Assembly (NCBI GenBank): GCA_034437615.1
Contig: DAOTTW010000098.1
Span: 1 to 8,749 of the forward strand
DNA: 8,749 bases
Reading direction: 5' to 3'
Origin: DAOTTW01 sp034437615
GTDB lineage: Bacteria > Chloroflexota > Anaerolineae > Aggregatilineales > Phototrophicaceae
Positions 1-6,886 of this stretch are shown piece after piece. A program made the translations under genes and the position numbers. The notes under the pieces were generated by a model. The model ran no database searches and was not told where the DNA came from. It saw only the letters and a program-made list of their open reading frames with translations. Position 1 is the first letter of the stretch, and each line of letters opens with the position of its first letter.

Positions 1-1
1 G

Positions 2-316
2 TGTGCTTTCACAGTGCAGCAGCCGGAGGCCGGGGTCATCATCGGCACGCCGACGCCAGTACCCCCGCTGCAACAACGCTACTTCACAGGCACACCCATG
101 CAGCCGATTTCATTGCAGATGTGCGGTTTGCTGCTGGTCGTGTTGCCTGTTGGGGTCGTATTCGCTATCGTCCTGTTTGAAGCGCTGGCTTCGCAAACGG
201 GCTTGTGGTTAACGCTCTTGCGCTGGGTGTTGCGGGCTGTGGTGCTGCTGGCCTTGCTTGGGGCGATTGGGCTAGCGCTGTTGGCCTGGTATGCGGTTAA
301 CGTCAACGGCGTTTAA
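2..316 (+). CDS. Small two-helix membrane protein, 5' end uncertain (possibly the C-terminal end of a larger protein)
   Basis: The reading frame is open from the first bases of the window to a TAA stop at 314-316. It could begin at GTG 14 (about 100 residues) or ATG 98 (72 residues), or continue upstream of the window. No ribosome binding site can be judged for GTG 14, because only 13 bases precede it. Counting from GTG 14, residues 1-30 are polar and contain a short TPTPVPP stretch. Two strongly hydrophobic segments follow, at about residues 36-58 and 71-95, and the protein ends a few residues later (VNVNGV). This reads as an integral membrane hairpin. I do not recognise the family and assign no function. 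It lies 80 bases upstream of the vWA gene on the same strand, so it may belong to the same transcription unit, but the gap is wider than those between the later genes. Confidence 0.55.
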   Translation, partial: CAFTVQQPEAGVIIGTPTPVPPLQQRYFTGTPMQPISLQMCGLLLVVLPVGVVFAIVLFEALASQTGLWLTLLRWVLRAVVLLALLGAIGLALLAWYAVNVNGV

Positions 317-396
317 ACTGATATACAAGCGGGGCGGGCTGGGGTGAGGTTGTTTTTAGGCTGGGCTGAGTCGTTACAACTGAGGAGCAAAAGACG
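317..396. other. Intergenic gap before the vWA gene
   Basis: These 80 bases are G-rich on the plus strand. They contain two imperfect copies of GGCTGGG(G/C)TGAG, one near 337-347 and one near 359-370. No stem-loop followed by a T-run is visible, so I call no terminator for the upstream gene. A convincing -35/-10 pair is also missing. The only clear signal is the ribosome binding site at the right-hand end. Confidence 0.4.
383..387 (+). promoter_or_regulatory. Strong Shine-Dalgarno site (AGGAG) of the vWA gene
   Basis: AGGAG lies inside TGAGGAGC and ends 9 bases before ATG 397. It fixes the start of the vWA gene at this ATG, which is also where a typical signal peptide begins. Confidence 0.75.
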
Positions 397-3009
397 ATGA
401 TTACGACGCGCTATAAGCTACTGATCGTTCTGCTGGCCTGTTTGCTGCTATCAGTGCTGAGCACGCAGGCGCAAAACCCACCAGCAACGTCCGCACCGGG
501 GCTACTGCTGATCGTCGTGCTGGATGATAGCAGCACTATGAGCACCGAAGGCCGCTTAAATTCGGCACAAACACAGAGCATGTGCTTTGAATGCCGCGAT
601 TTATCCGACCCCGATAACCTGCGCTGGGATGAGGTGCGGCGCATGGTGGATTTACTCAATAGCGACCAGCGCCGCACGCATCAGGTGGGCGTGCTGAGCT
701 TTGACGGTGTGGCACGGGGCTGGCTGACTGGTGACAGCGGCCAGGAGATCATCACCGTCGGGGCCAATAGCGACCAATCCGCTTATGCGGGCTTCGTGCA
801 GAATATGCTGACGCACGAAACAGGGGAAGCACCCGGCAATACGTTGCTGGCGCTGCAAGAGGTCGAGTCGGTGTTGAATACATGGGCGCGGCGCAACCCC
901 GATAGCGGCCTGAAGCCCGTCGTTGTGTTGCTGACGGATGATGTACCCGTCGAACAATTCGCGTCATCGGCCTGGGCGACCTTCTTACCAGGGCCGAATG
1001 TGTGGCAGACGTACCGCGATGAGTTTGTCGAGGCTGCCGTCAGCCTGCGCGATAATACTGTGAGCTATAATAGTGAGTTCTGTCGCACCGGGGCGGGCGT
1101 GCCAATGATTGCCAGCTTCGCGATTGGCACGGCGACCTGGGTCAATTACGATGGCAGCATCCCCAATGAAAATGCGCGCTTAGCGACGCCAGCGCAAGGC
1201 AATTTCTTCGAGCAATTCGCGACCAACCTGGGCATGTTCAGGCCCGACGGGACCCCCTATGTGGAGCGCATCGACCCGGAACTGGCCGATGTAGAGCTAC
1301 TGCGGCTGGATTTGCGCAACGCCACCAACGCGCTCTATAGTTATCTGCGTTGCACACAGCAGCGTGACCTGCCATCGACCATCGACGGCCAGCGTGAATT
1401 GCAAACGGCGCAGATTAGCGCGTTGATGCCACAATTTCGCCTGATTATTGACCGCAGCACCAGCCATAATGTCGTTGTGATACCACCGGGCGACGCTGCG
1501 CCGCTGGCCAGCGCGGATTTTGACGGTGTGCAGCGCTACACGGGCAGGAATTACGAAATCTGGTCGTTCGGGCGCGATGCACTGCTAGCGGACGCGGCAT
1601 GGCAGAGCGCAGGCTATGCCTGGGCCGGTGATTGGCGCATTGAGGTCGCTGGGGCGAATGCCGCCGCGTCAAGCGTAGTGCTGGATGCCGAATTCGAGTT
1701 GGGTACGATTAGTTGGCGCTTTGATGGGCCGAATAACCTCTCGCCTAATATCGCCGGGACGGTGAACTTTTCGTTGCTGTTCAGCGATGCCAACACAGGC
1801 ACCGAGCGCGTCTTTACAGATTCAACCGTTATCGGGCGCGTAGACGCCTCTTTGCAGCGCCGCAATGCAGACGTGCAGACGGTTAGCGTGAACGCCAACG
1901 GTGGCCGCTATGAAGCGCGTATCGCTGCGCAGCAGATTCAGCAGGTAGGGACGTATGAGCTACAACCGCTGATTACGATTAACCCGCAGATCACGCAATT
2001 ACTGGGCTTAGAAGACCGCGCCACCTTTGCCCTATCGCCAGCCGCGGATGTCGAGGTGGTGGATAGCCTGCAAATCAACCTGAGAGAGCCATCCGAGAAT
2101 TTACGTAACGATTTTACCAGCACCTGCCTGAACAATGCTGGTTTCGTGCCGTTTGAGGTGTCGTTGCAGCGTGCCAGTGGCAGCAGCGCCAACGACGCCA
2201 TCACCGAGGAAAACCTCAACCAATCGGCGTCCATCACGGTTTACTATCAACAGCAGCAAGCAGCCGCAACACAACCCGATCCGCATCGCTTGGCGACGCT
2301 CGGCTGGAATCTGCTCGATTTGTTCGTAGGTGAGGTCGATTGCCGCGATTTGCCCCCAGTAGCCAACCCAGAGGCCGGAGCCTTGCAGCTAGAGGTCAGC
2401 ATCAGCCAGAGCGAACGCTATCAGCGCAGCGTCAGCTACACCTATCAGCCGACGCCGATGCCGACGCCGACACCGGAGCCACCACCGACGCCAACGCCCA
2501 TCCCACCAGCAGCGACGCCGGTGCCGGACGTAGAAACGTTACCGCTTGCTGTAGGCACTTGGTTGGCGAACCCAGACAACGAGCCGATTATGCTGATGGC
2601 GTTGGGGGCTGTGCTGCTTGTTGTGGCCTTCGTGGGCTGGCGCTCGTATGTGCAGCAACAATTGCCGTTGCGCGGCGTTGAACTGGCGATTTACGACCGT
2701 GACGGCCTGCAGCAGCCATCGACGCCACTGCTACCGCCGTTCAAACGCTACAATGCGCTGACGCAGCAGCATACCGTGCTGGACCCAACCAAGCCCAGGC
2801 GCTCCGAAGCAGCACGCTTGTTTACGGTGCAGCCTGCCGTTGGTGCGCTGATGATTACCATGCACCAGCCGGATATGCGCGTGAACCGCGTCCGCCGTCG
2901 CCAGGATGACCCACAGCTTTACCCGCAAATCAACATCGAAATTGTGGCACCGTCGGGCCTGCGCTTCGAGATCAGCAACCCGAACGGCACACAGGACAGC
3001 CGCATATGA
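397..3009 (+). CDS. Exported vWA-domain protein with Pro/Thr linker, single membrane helix and cytoplasmic tail
   Basis: This 870-residue protein probably acts on the outer face of the membrane. Residues 1-25 form a Sec-type signal peptide: a positive N-terminus, a Leu/Val core, and likely cleavage after TQA at residue 25. A vWA domain starts at about residue 36. Its metal site reads D43-x-S45-x-T47 (DDSST, a variant of DxSxS), with probable partners T149 (GNTLLAL) and D181 (LLTDD). Residues of about 390-680 are beta-rich and look like Ig-like modules, although I cannot name a family. Residues 685-710 are a Pro/Thr linker, 731-748 a membrane helix, and about 749-870 an unrecognised cytoplasmic domain. 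Six cysteines lie outside the signal peptide (63, 66, 229, 319, 577, 649), the first two as CxxC, so disulfides are possible. The tubulin-like gene starts 37 bases downstream, which suggests an operon. vWA domains generally bind protein ligands through a bridging metal; the ligand here is unknown. Confidence 0.9.
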   Translation: MITTRYKLLIVLLACLLLSVLSTQAQNPPATSAPGLLLIVVLDDSSTMSTEGRLNSAQTQSMCFECRDLSDPDNLRWDEVRRMVDLLNSDQRRTHQVGVLSFDGVARGWLTGDSGQEIITVGANSDQSAYAGFVQNMLTHETGEAPGNTLLALQEVESVLNTWARRNPDSGLKPVVVLLTDDVPVEQFASSAWATFLPGPNVWQTYRDEFVEAAVSLRDNTVSYNSEFCRTGAGVPMIASFAIGTATWVNYDGSIPNENARLATPAQGNFFEQFATNLGMFRPDGTPYVERIDPELADVELLRLDLRNATNALYSYLRCTQQRDLPSTIDGQRELQTAQISALMPQFRLIIDRSTSHNVVVIPPGDAAPLASADFDGVQRYTGRNYEIWSFGRDALLADAAWQSAGYAWAGDWRIEVAGANAAASSVVLDAEFELGTISWRFDGPNNLSPNIAGTVNFSLLFSDANTGTERVFTDSTVIGRVDASLQRRNADVQTVSVNANGGRYEARIAAQQIQQVGTYELQPLITINPQITQLLGLEDRATFALSPAADVEVVDSLQINLREPSENLRNDFTSTCLNNAGFVPFEVSLQRASGSSANDAITEENLNQSASITVYYQQQQAAATQPDPHRLATLGWNLLDLFVGEVDCRDLPPVANPEAGALQLEVSISQSERYQRSVSYTYQPTPMPTPTPEPPPTPTPIPPAATPVPDVETLPLAVGTWLANPDNEPIMLMALGAVLLVVAFVGWRSYVQQQLPLRGVELAIYDRDGLQQPSTPLLPPFKRYNALTQQHTVLDPTKPRRSEAARLFTVQPAVGALMITMHQPDMRVNRVRRRQDDPQLYPQINIEIVAPSGLRFEISNPNGTQDSRI
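2449..2526 (+). repeat. Pro/Thr-rich low-complexity linker in the vWA gene
   Basis: This is a run of CCG/CCA/CCC and ACG/ACA codons encoding alternating Pro and Thr (PTPMPTPTPEP and similar), residues 685-710 of the vWA protein. It sits just before the membrane helix and probably acts as an extended spacer that holds the extracellular domains away from the membrane. Linkers of this kind are frequent in secreted Chloroflexota proteins. It is a codon-level low-complexity tract, not a DNA repeat array. Confidence 0.75.
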
Positions 3010-3032
3010 TACGCTCCAATGCATTATTCGCG

Positions 3033-3037
3033 AAAGG
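3033..3037 (+). promoter_or_regulatory. Shine-Dalgarno site (AAAGG) that decides the start of the tubulin-like gene
   Basis: AAAGG ends 9 bases before ATG 3047. The same frame stays open upstream to an ATG at 2906, but that start would overlap the vWA gene by about 100 bases and add a basic stretch that looks like out-of-frame translation. The spacing favours ATG 3047, followed by MNPNSTQ. Confidence 0.65.
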
Positions 3038-3046
3038 CAAATCAGC

Positions 3047-6000
3047 ATGAACCCGAACAGCACCCAAGCACCCAACGCGCCGTTAAACGACTCCGAATAT
3101 GCCATCGAATTGCGCCCGACGCTGGTTCTAGGGTTGGGGGGTAGCGGGACGCGCATTGCGCTGGAACTCAAGGCGCGTCTGGAAGAAGAACTCGGCCCCG
3201 ATAGCAACTATCAGGACATCATCAAGATTTTGTGCCTGGATACGGCGAAGGAGGCGCGTACCACCACACAGCCCAATAACCCGCACAAGGTGGTGGAAAT
3301 CTCGCAAGAGACGGAGATGCTGCGCATCAGCAGCGTGCCCCTGCGCCAACTGATTATGAACCGGGGCGAGAATCCGGCGATTGACGACATCTTGCCGGAA
3401 AGCCTGGAATCGACGCATGTGGATCAGGGCGCGCAGCAGGTGCGGCGCATCGGGCGCATCTCCTTAATGTATCACTATGAAACAGTGCTGGAGCGCTTGC
3501 GCCAGGCGGTGGGCGCTTTGCGTGCATTGGGTGCGGATCGTCGCCAGCGTTTTGCCGCTGATGGTCGCCCGATCCGGCGTGTGGATAGCCAGCGCTTGCG
3601 CGTCTTTCTGCTGAGTTCGATCTGTGGTGGCACCGGTGGCGGCACCTTTATAGATATGGCTTACATGGCGCGTTTCATCGGCACGCGCGAAGGCATCGAG
3701 GATGCACGCAGCGTTGAGGTGGTCGGCATGTTATTGCTGCCGGAGGTCTTTCCAGAGGTCTCTAGCAGTGGTGGTGAGCGCATCCGGGCGAATGCGTATG
3801 CATCGTTGCTGGACCTAGAATACTATAATCAGATCACCGCCAATGAGCAAACGCTCTACAAGGTGCGCTTTTCCGAAAAGCGTTCCCTCGAGGTCGAAGG
3901 CCCGCCCTTCACCGTTGCTTACCTCGTGACGGGCAAGAGCAAGACGGGTGGCATTACACAGGGCATGGCCGACCTGTCACCGCTTCTGGCCGATAGCCTG
4001 CACCTGATGATTACCAGCCGCGTCGGTCAACAGTTGGATGCGACGCTGGATAACGTCAAGGCGCAACTGGCCACCTATTACAAGGGGTATCGGGCTTTCT
4101 ATAGCGCGTTGGGCGTTGCAAACCTGATTTACCCGCGCCGTTGGTTGCAGGTGCGCTATGGCCTGATGCTGATGGAGCAGGTGCTCGATAATTACATCCT
4201 GCGCCCTGTCGGTAACGACCGCCGACCCATTCAGGAACAGGTGAGCCGCTGGCTGGAAGGCGCTGCAGAGGCCATCCGGCTACAGGCCGGCGACCTCGAC
4301 ACGGTCATTCAGCCGCTGACCATGCTGCGACGCCAGGCCAACAGCGTCAGCGACCCACAAGATAGCCTGATGGACGCCTGGCGGCGGGCCTGGGGCCGCT
4401 TCCAGAATGATTACGAGCGTCCCTTGCTGGAAAACACCGACGCCATCACGCAGCAACTCGCCAATAGCCTGACGGCTGAAGTACAGACCATTGTGGACCG
4501 GGGCCTGACGCAAACGGTGGAGGTGCTGCGGCAGGGTGGCGGCACAGCCTACAATGTGGATGATGTCTATCAGCAGGTGTTGCAATTGTTCAAGCAGGAC
4601 ATCACCTACGACCTGAACCAGAATTTGCGCTCAATTGCGATGACGCTGCACCGCGATGTCAACGATACGGTGCATGATTTAATCGAAAAGCTGGAAGGCG
4701 ACGACGATCTCTCTGTTACAAGGCCGGAAGCCGAAGACCCGGCAGAAGAAATCCTGATGCGCATCAACCTGGGCTTCGAGCGCTATATGAACGCGCATCT
4801 GGCGGATGTGCAGGAAGGGCTGGACGAACTGCTGCGCGAACGCCTGCAACAGCACGTAGAGCGCGTGCTGCGGCAGACCCGTCAGGGTGACATCAGCACA
4901 GCGGATGCAGCAGCGAATGCCAGCGCGAACGGCAGTGGGCGCTACACGAATCAGGGTGGCCTGAATTGGGCGCTGGCCTTCCTGGATGAATTGCAGCTTG
5001 ACCTCAACGAGCAACTGGAGGACATCGCCTATAACATGCGCCGCTTCGACCCCGATGCCGCGCTAAACAGCCGCCTGAACCAGATCGGGCGCGGGCGGCA
5101 GGCGCGGCGCGTGAGCGCCGCGGCCAACGAACTCGCCATGCGAGAGCTACGCGGCAATGCGCGGCAGGATGTCGAAGGGCGCATCAAGCAAGAGGTTTTC
5201 GCACAGTTGCTGCTCGAGGTGCAGTCCTTGCGTGCCCGCATAGAAGCAGCGATTGCCTTCTGGCAGGTGCAGCGTCAGAAGGCCGTGCGCGAGGGCGACG
5301 CCGCAGACCAGCAAGCCAGCAGCGCCCACTACACCACCACCACCCACTCCGTGCTAGAAAATCACGAGCTACGCACAGAGGTCGAACGCGCCATCAGCAC
5401 CACCATGAGTCCAGAGCGCCGCCCCGCACTGTTGCTAGGCGTCATCTCGAAGGCGGGGCAGCTTTCACAAACGTTGGACCCCGACCAACAGCCAGCTTAT
5501 GTGCAGCGCTTCCGGCGCTATGCCGAAGGACTCTTTGAAGATAATCTCTCGTCGGATAACAGCGTGGTCGATGCGTTGCGTAAGCACAGCACACGCGGTA
5601 AAAATCAGGTGGGCGCGCTGGAACGAGACGCCAACCCCCTGCTGAGCTATTCGACAGGCAAAATCCAGGCGATTCGCCCTGCCGTCATCAAGGTGATGGG
5701 CAGCAAAAACCCCGCTGTGGATCGCAGTTTCCTGGTGCGTAACGGCCTGCAAGAGACCGAAGACCTCAGCTTCGTCGAGACAGGCGACCCTACGCGCCTT
5801 TCCTACCTGGTGACGCACCACGGCTTGCCGCTTTTCGCGTTAAATACCATCGGCGAGTATCGCACATCGTATGAGCACGCCGTGATCGGTGAGCGTAACG
5901 TCATCCTGCACATGAGCGAAGAACTGGAAAGCGAGCCACACGACCCCGGTTCGGATTATTACATCAATCAGCGCGATTTTGAGGCGGATGTCGCACGTGC

Positions 6001-6841
6001 GCTGGCCTATGATTGGGTCACCCGCCTCGATCATGTCACCACATCCGAAAATCGCGTGATCTACGCGCTACGACCCGATTTTTACCGGGCATTCGAGCAG
6101 GCCCTCAAGCAAGAGGTCGATACGCTGCGTGACGAGATGCAGATGCTGCGCCATCAGCATGATGCCAGCAACGACCGCCACGAGAAGCGCCGCCTAACCA
6201 CACAGATCAGCGCCGTCAACCGCACGTACCGCGAACTGAGCCACCGCAGCCAATTTCGGGATATTCGCGGGCGCACACTGGCAGAGGACGACCACAAGGC
6301 GCTGCGCTACCCGGTCATCGTGGCGCAACGCCCTTCCAGCCGCCGCCAACGTCAGCAGGACGAATCACAGCTGCGCTTACGCTATGTGATGACGTTGGGG
6401 CAATTGGTGGATACACTACATGGTAACGGCCTGCGGCTCTTCGGGCGCATCTTCCGCGCCGCCTTCAATAACTTCCTGACGGAATACGCAGGCAGCGCCG
6501 GCAACGACGACCTAATTGAGCGCGTGCGGGTGTTCGTTGATGCACGCCTGAAACACGCGCAATTCTGGTCCGCTGCGGACCAGCGGCGCGAGCGAGCCAT
6601 AGAGCAACACCTGACCGATATGCTCAACCAACACTTGCGTATGGTGGAGCGCGGTAGAAACATACAACAGCGCAAACCCGATGACTACCTTGATAGCGAG
6701 CCGCAAGACACACCGCCCGATGACATGCACGAGGCCCTGCCGGACTTGCCGCAAGACGACCTGTTTACTTTCGATGACGATGCCAGTGATAATCATGATA
6801 ACGACGCCGACATAGACGACCCAGAAAACGGCCAAAGCTGA
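3047..6841 (+). CDS. Large tubulin/FtsZ-superfamily protein (Tubulin_2-like) with helical extension and acidic tail
   Basis: This 1264-residue cytoplasmic protein is predicted to bind GTP and polymerise or switch like tubulin and FtsZ. The N-terminal core shows a first strand and loop TLVLGLGGSGT (residues 25-35), CLDTA (63-67), and the glycine-rich phosphate loop SSICGGTGGGT (190-200), matching the tubulin pattern GGGTGSG. A strand VVGMLLLP (225-232) follows, then a helix with NAYASL (249-254) as a candidate base-contacting segment. SALGVANLIYP, near residue 360, also resembles this family. I cannot place the T7-loop catalytic acid by eye. Residues of about 390-890 are mainly helical. A conserved-looking block around 914-935 (DPTRLSYLV, HHGLPLFAL) precedes a charged coiled coil at about 1016-1070. 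The tail from 1212 onward is very acidic. The length is about three times that of ordinary FtsZ or tubulin, but large sizes are usual for this branch. It has no signal peptide or membrane helix. A role in membrane remodelling is inferred from family and neighbours. Confidence 0.88.
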   Translation: MNPNSTQAPNAPLNDSEYAIELRPTLVLGLGGSGTRIALELKARLEEELGPDSNYQDIIKILCLDTAKEARTTTQPNNPHKVVEISQETEMLRISSVPLRQLIMNRGENPAIDDILPESLESTHVDQGAQQVRRIGRISLMYHYETVLERLRQAVGALRALGADRRQRFAADGRPIRRVDSQRLRVFLLSSICGGTGGGTFIDMAYMARFIGTREGIEDARSVEVVGMLLLPEVFPEVSSSGGERIRANAYASLLDLEYYNQITANEQTLYKVRFSEKRSLEVEGPPFTVAYLVTGKSKTGGITQGMADLSPLLADSLHLMITSRVGQQLDATLDNVKAQLATYYKGYRAFYSALGVANLIYPRRWLQVRYGLMLMEQVLDNYILRPVGNDRRPIQEQVSRWLEGAAEAIRLQAGDLDTVIQPLTMLRRQANSVSDPQDSLMDAWRRAWGRFQNDYERPLLENTDAITQQLANSLTAEVQTIVDRGLTQTVEVLRQGGGTAYNVDDVYQQVLQLFKQDITYDLNQNLRSIAMTLHRDVNDTVHDLIEKLEGDDDLSVTRPEAEDPAEEILMRINLGFERYMNAHLADVQEGLDELLRERLQQHVERVLRQTRQGDISTADAAANASANGSGRYTNQGGLNWALAFLDELQLDLNEQLEDIAYNMRRFDPDAALNSRLNQIGRGRQARRVSAAANELAMRELRGNARQDVEGRIKQEVFAQLLLEVQSLRARIEAAIAFWQVQRQKAVREGDAADQQASSAHYTTTTHSVLENHELRTEVERAISTTMSPERRPALLLGVISKAGQLSQTLDPDQQPAYVQRFRRYAEGLFEDNLSSDNSVVDALRKHSTRGKNQVGALERDANPLLSYSTGKIQAIRPAVIKVMGSKNPAVDRSFLVRNGLQETEDLSFVETGDPTRLSYLVTHHGLPLFALNTIGEYRTSYEHAVIGERNVILHMSEELESEPHDPGSDYYINQRDFEADVARALAYDWVTRLDHVTTSENRVIYALRPDFYRAFEQALKQEVDTLRDEMQMLRHQHDASNDRHEKRRLTTQISAVNRTYRELSHRSQFRDIRGRTLAEDDHKALRYPVIVAQRPSSRRQRQQDESQLRLRYVMTLGQLVDTLHGNGLRLFGRIFRAAFNNFLTEYAGSAGNDDLIERVRVFVDARLKHAQFWSAADQRRERAIEQHLTDMLNQHLRMVERGRNIQQRKPDDYLDSEPQDTPPDDMHEALPDLPQDDLFTFDDDASDNHDNDADIDDPENGQS

Positions 6842-6844
6842 CCG

Positions 6845-6886
6845 ATGACCAATAGCGACCACAACACAGAGAGAGTAACATCGTGA
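6845..6886 (+). other. Possible 13-codon minicistron coupling tubulin-like gene to the next gene
   Basis: An ATG three bases after the tubulin-like stop opens a frame encoding MTNSDHNTERVTS. Its TGA (6884-6886) overlaps the GTG start of the next gene (6883-6885) in the arrangement GTGA. Such an overlap could let ribosomes that finish the large gene reinitiate and deliver themselves to the next start. It has no ribosome binding site of its own, and an ORF this short may be chance, so the call is weak. Confidence 0.2.
6868..6875 (+). promoter_or_regulatory. Purine-rich ribosome binding site (AGAGAGAG) of the last gene
   Basis: AGAGAGAG ends 7 bases before GTG 6883. It is only a partial match to AGGAGG, but it is the sole purine-rich stretch in the 41-base gap. 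It supports the GTG start over the in-frame GTG two codons later. Confidence 0.5.

Noticed and set aside
350..380. TTGTTT and TACAAC as a -35/-10 promoter for the vWA gene
   Set aside because: The -35 box matches the consensus poorly, the spacer is 19 bases, and neither element stands out from the background.
430..441. LLAC at residues 12-15 of the vWA protein as a lipoprotein signal
   Set aside because: The cysteine sits in the middle of the hydrophobic core, with another six or more hydrophobic residues after it. A normal signal peptidase I site (TQA) follows at residue 25.
2340..2681. Plus-strand ORF of 113 codons with Asp/Ala repeats in another frame
   Set aside because: The ADADAD repeat is the Pro/Thr codon run of the vWA linker read out of frame. 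The vWA frame is clearly the coding one.
2906..3046. Upstream ATG as the start of the tubulin-like gene
   Set aside because: The extra 47 residues overlap the vWA coding region out of frame and are compositionally odd. ATG 3047 has AAAGG at good spacing and leads directly into the family's N-terminal strand.
2731..3207. Minus-strand ORF of 158 codons across the vWA/tubulin junction
   Set aside because: It lies opposite two well-supported coding regions and its protein has no recognisable features. Long antisense frames are expected at this GC content.
3047..6841. Identification of the tubulin-like gene as the cell-division protein FtsZ
   Set aside because: The protein is far too long, and the loop reads CGGTGGG instead of the FtsZ form. 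No ftsA or other division genes are adjacent, and the context is vWA plus a paralogue.
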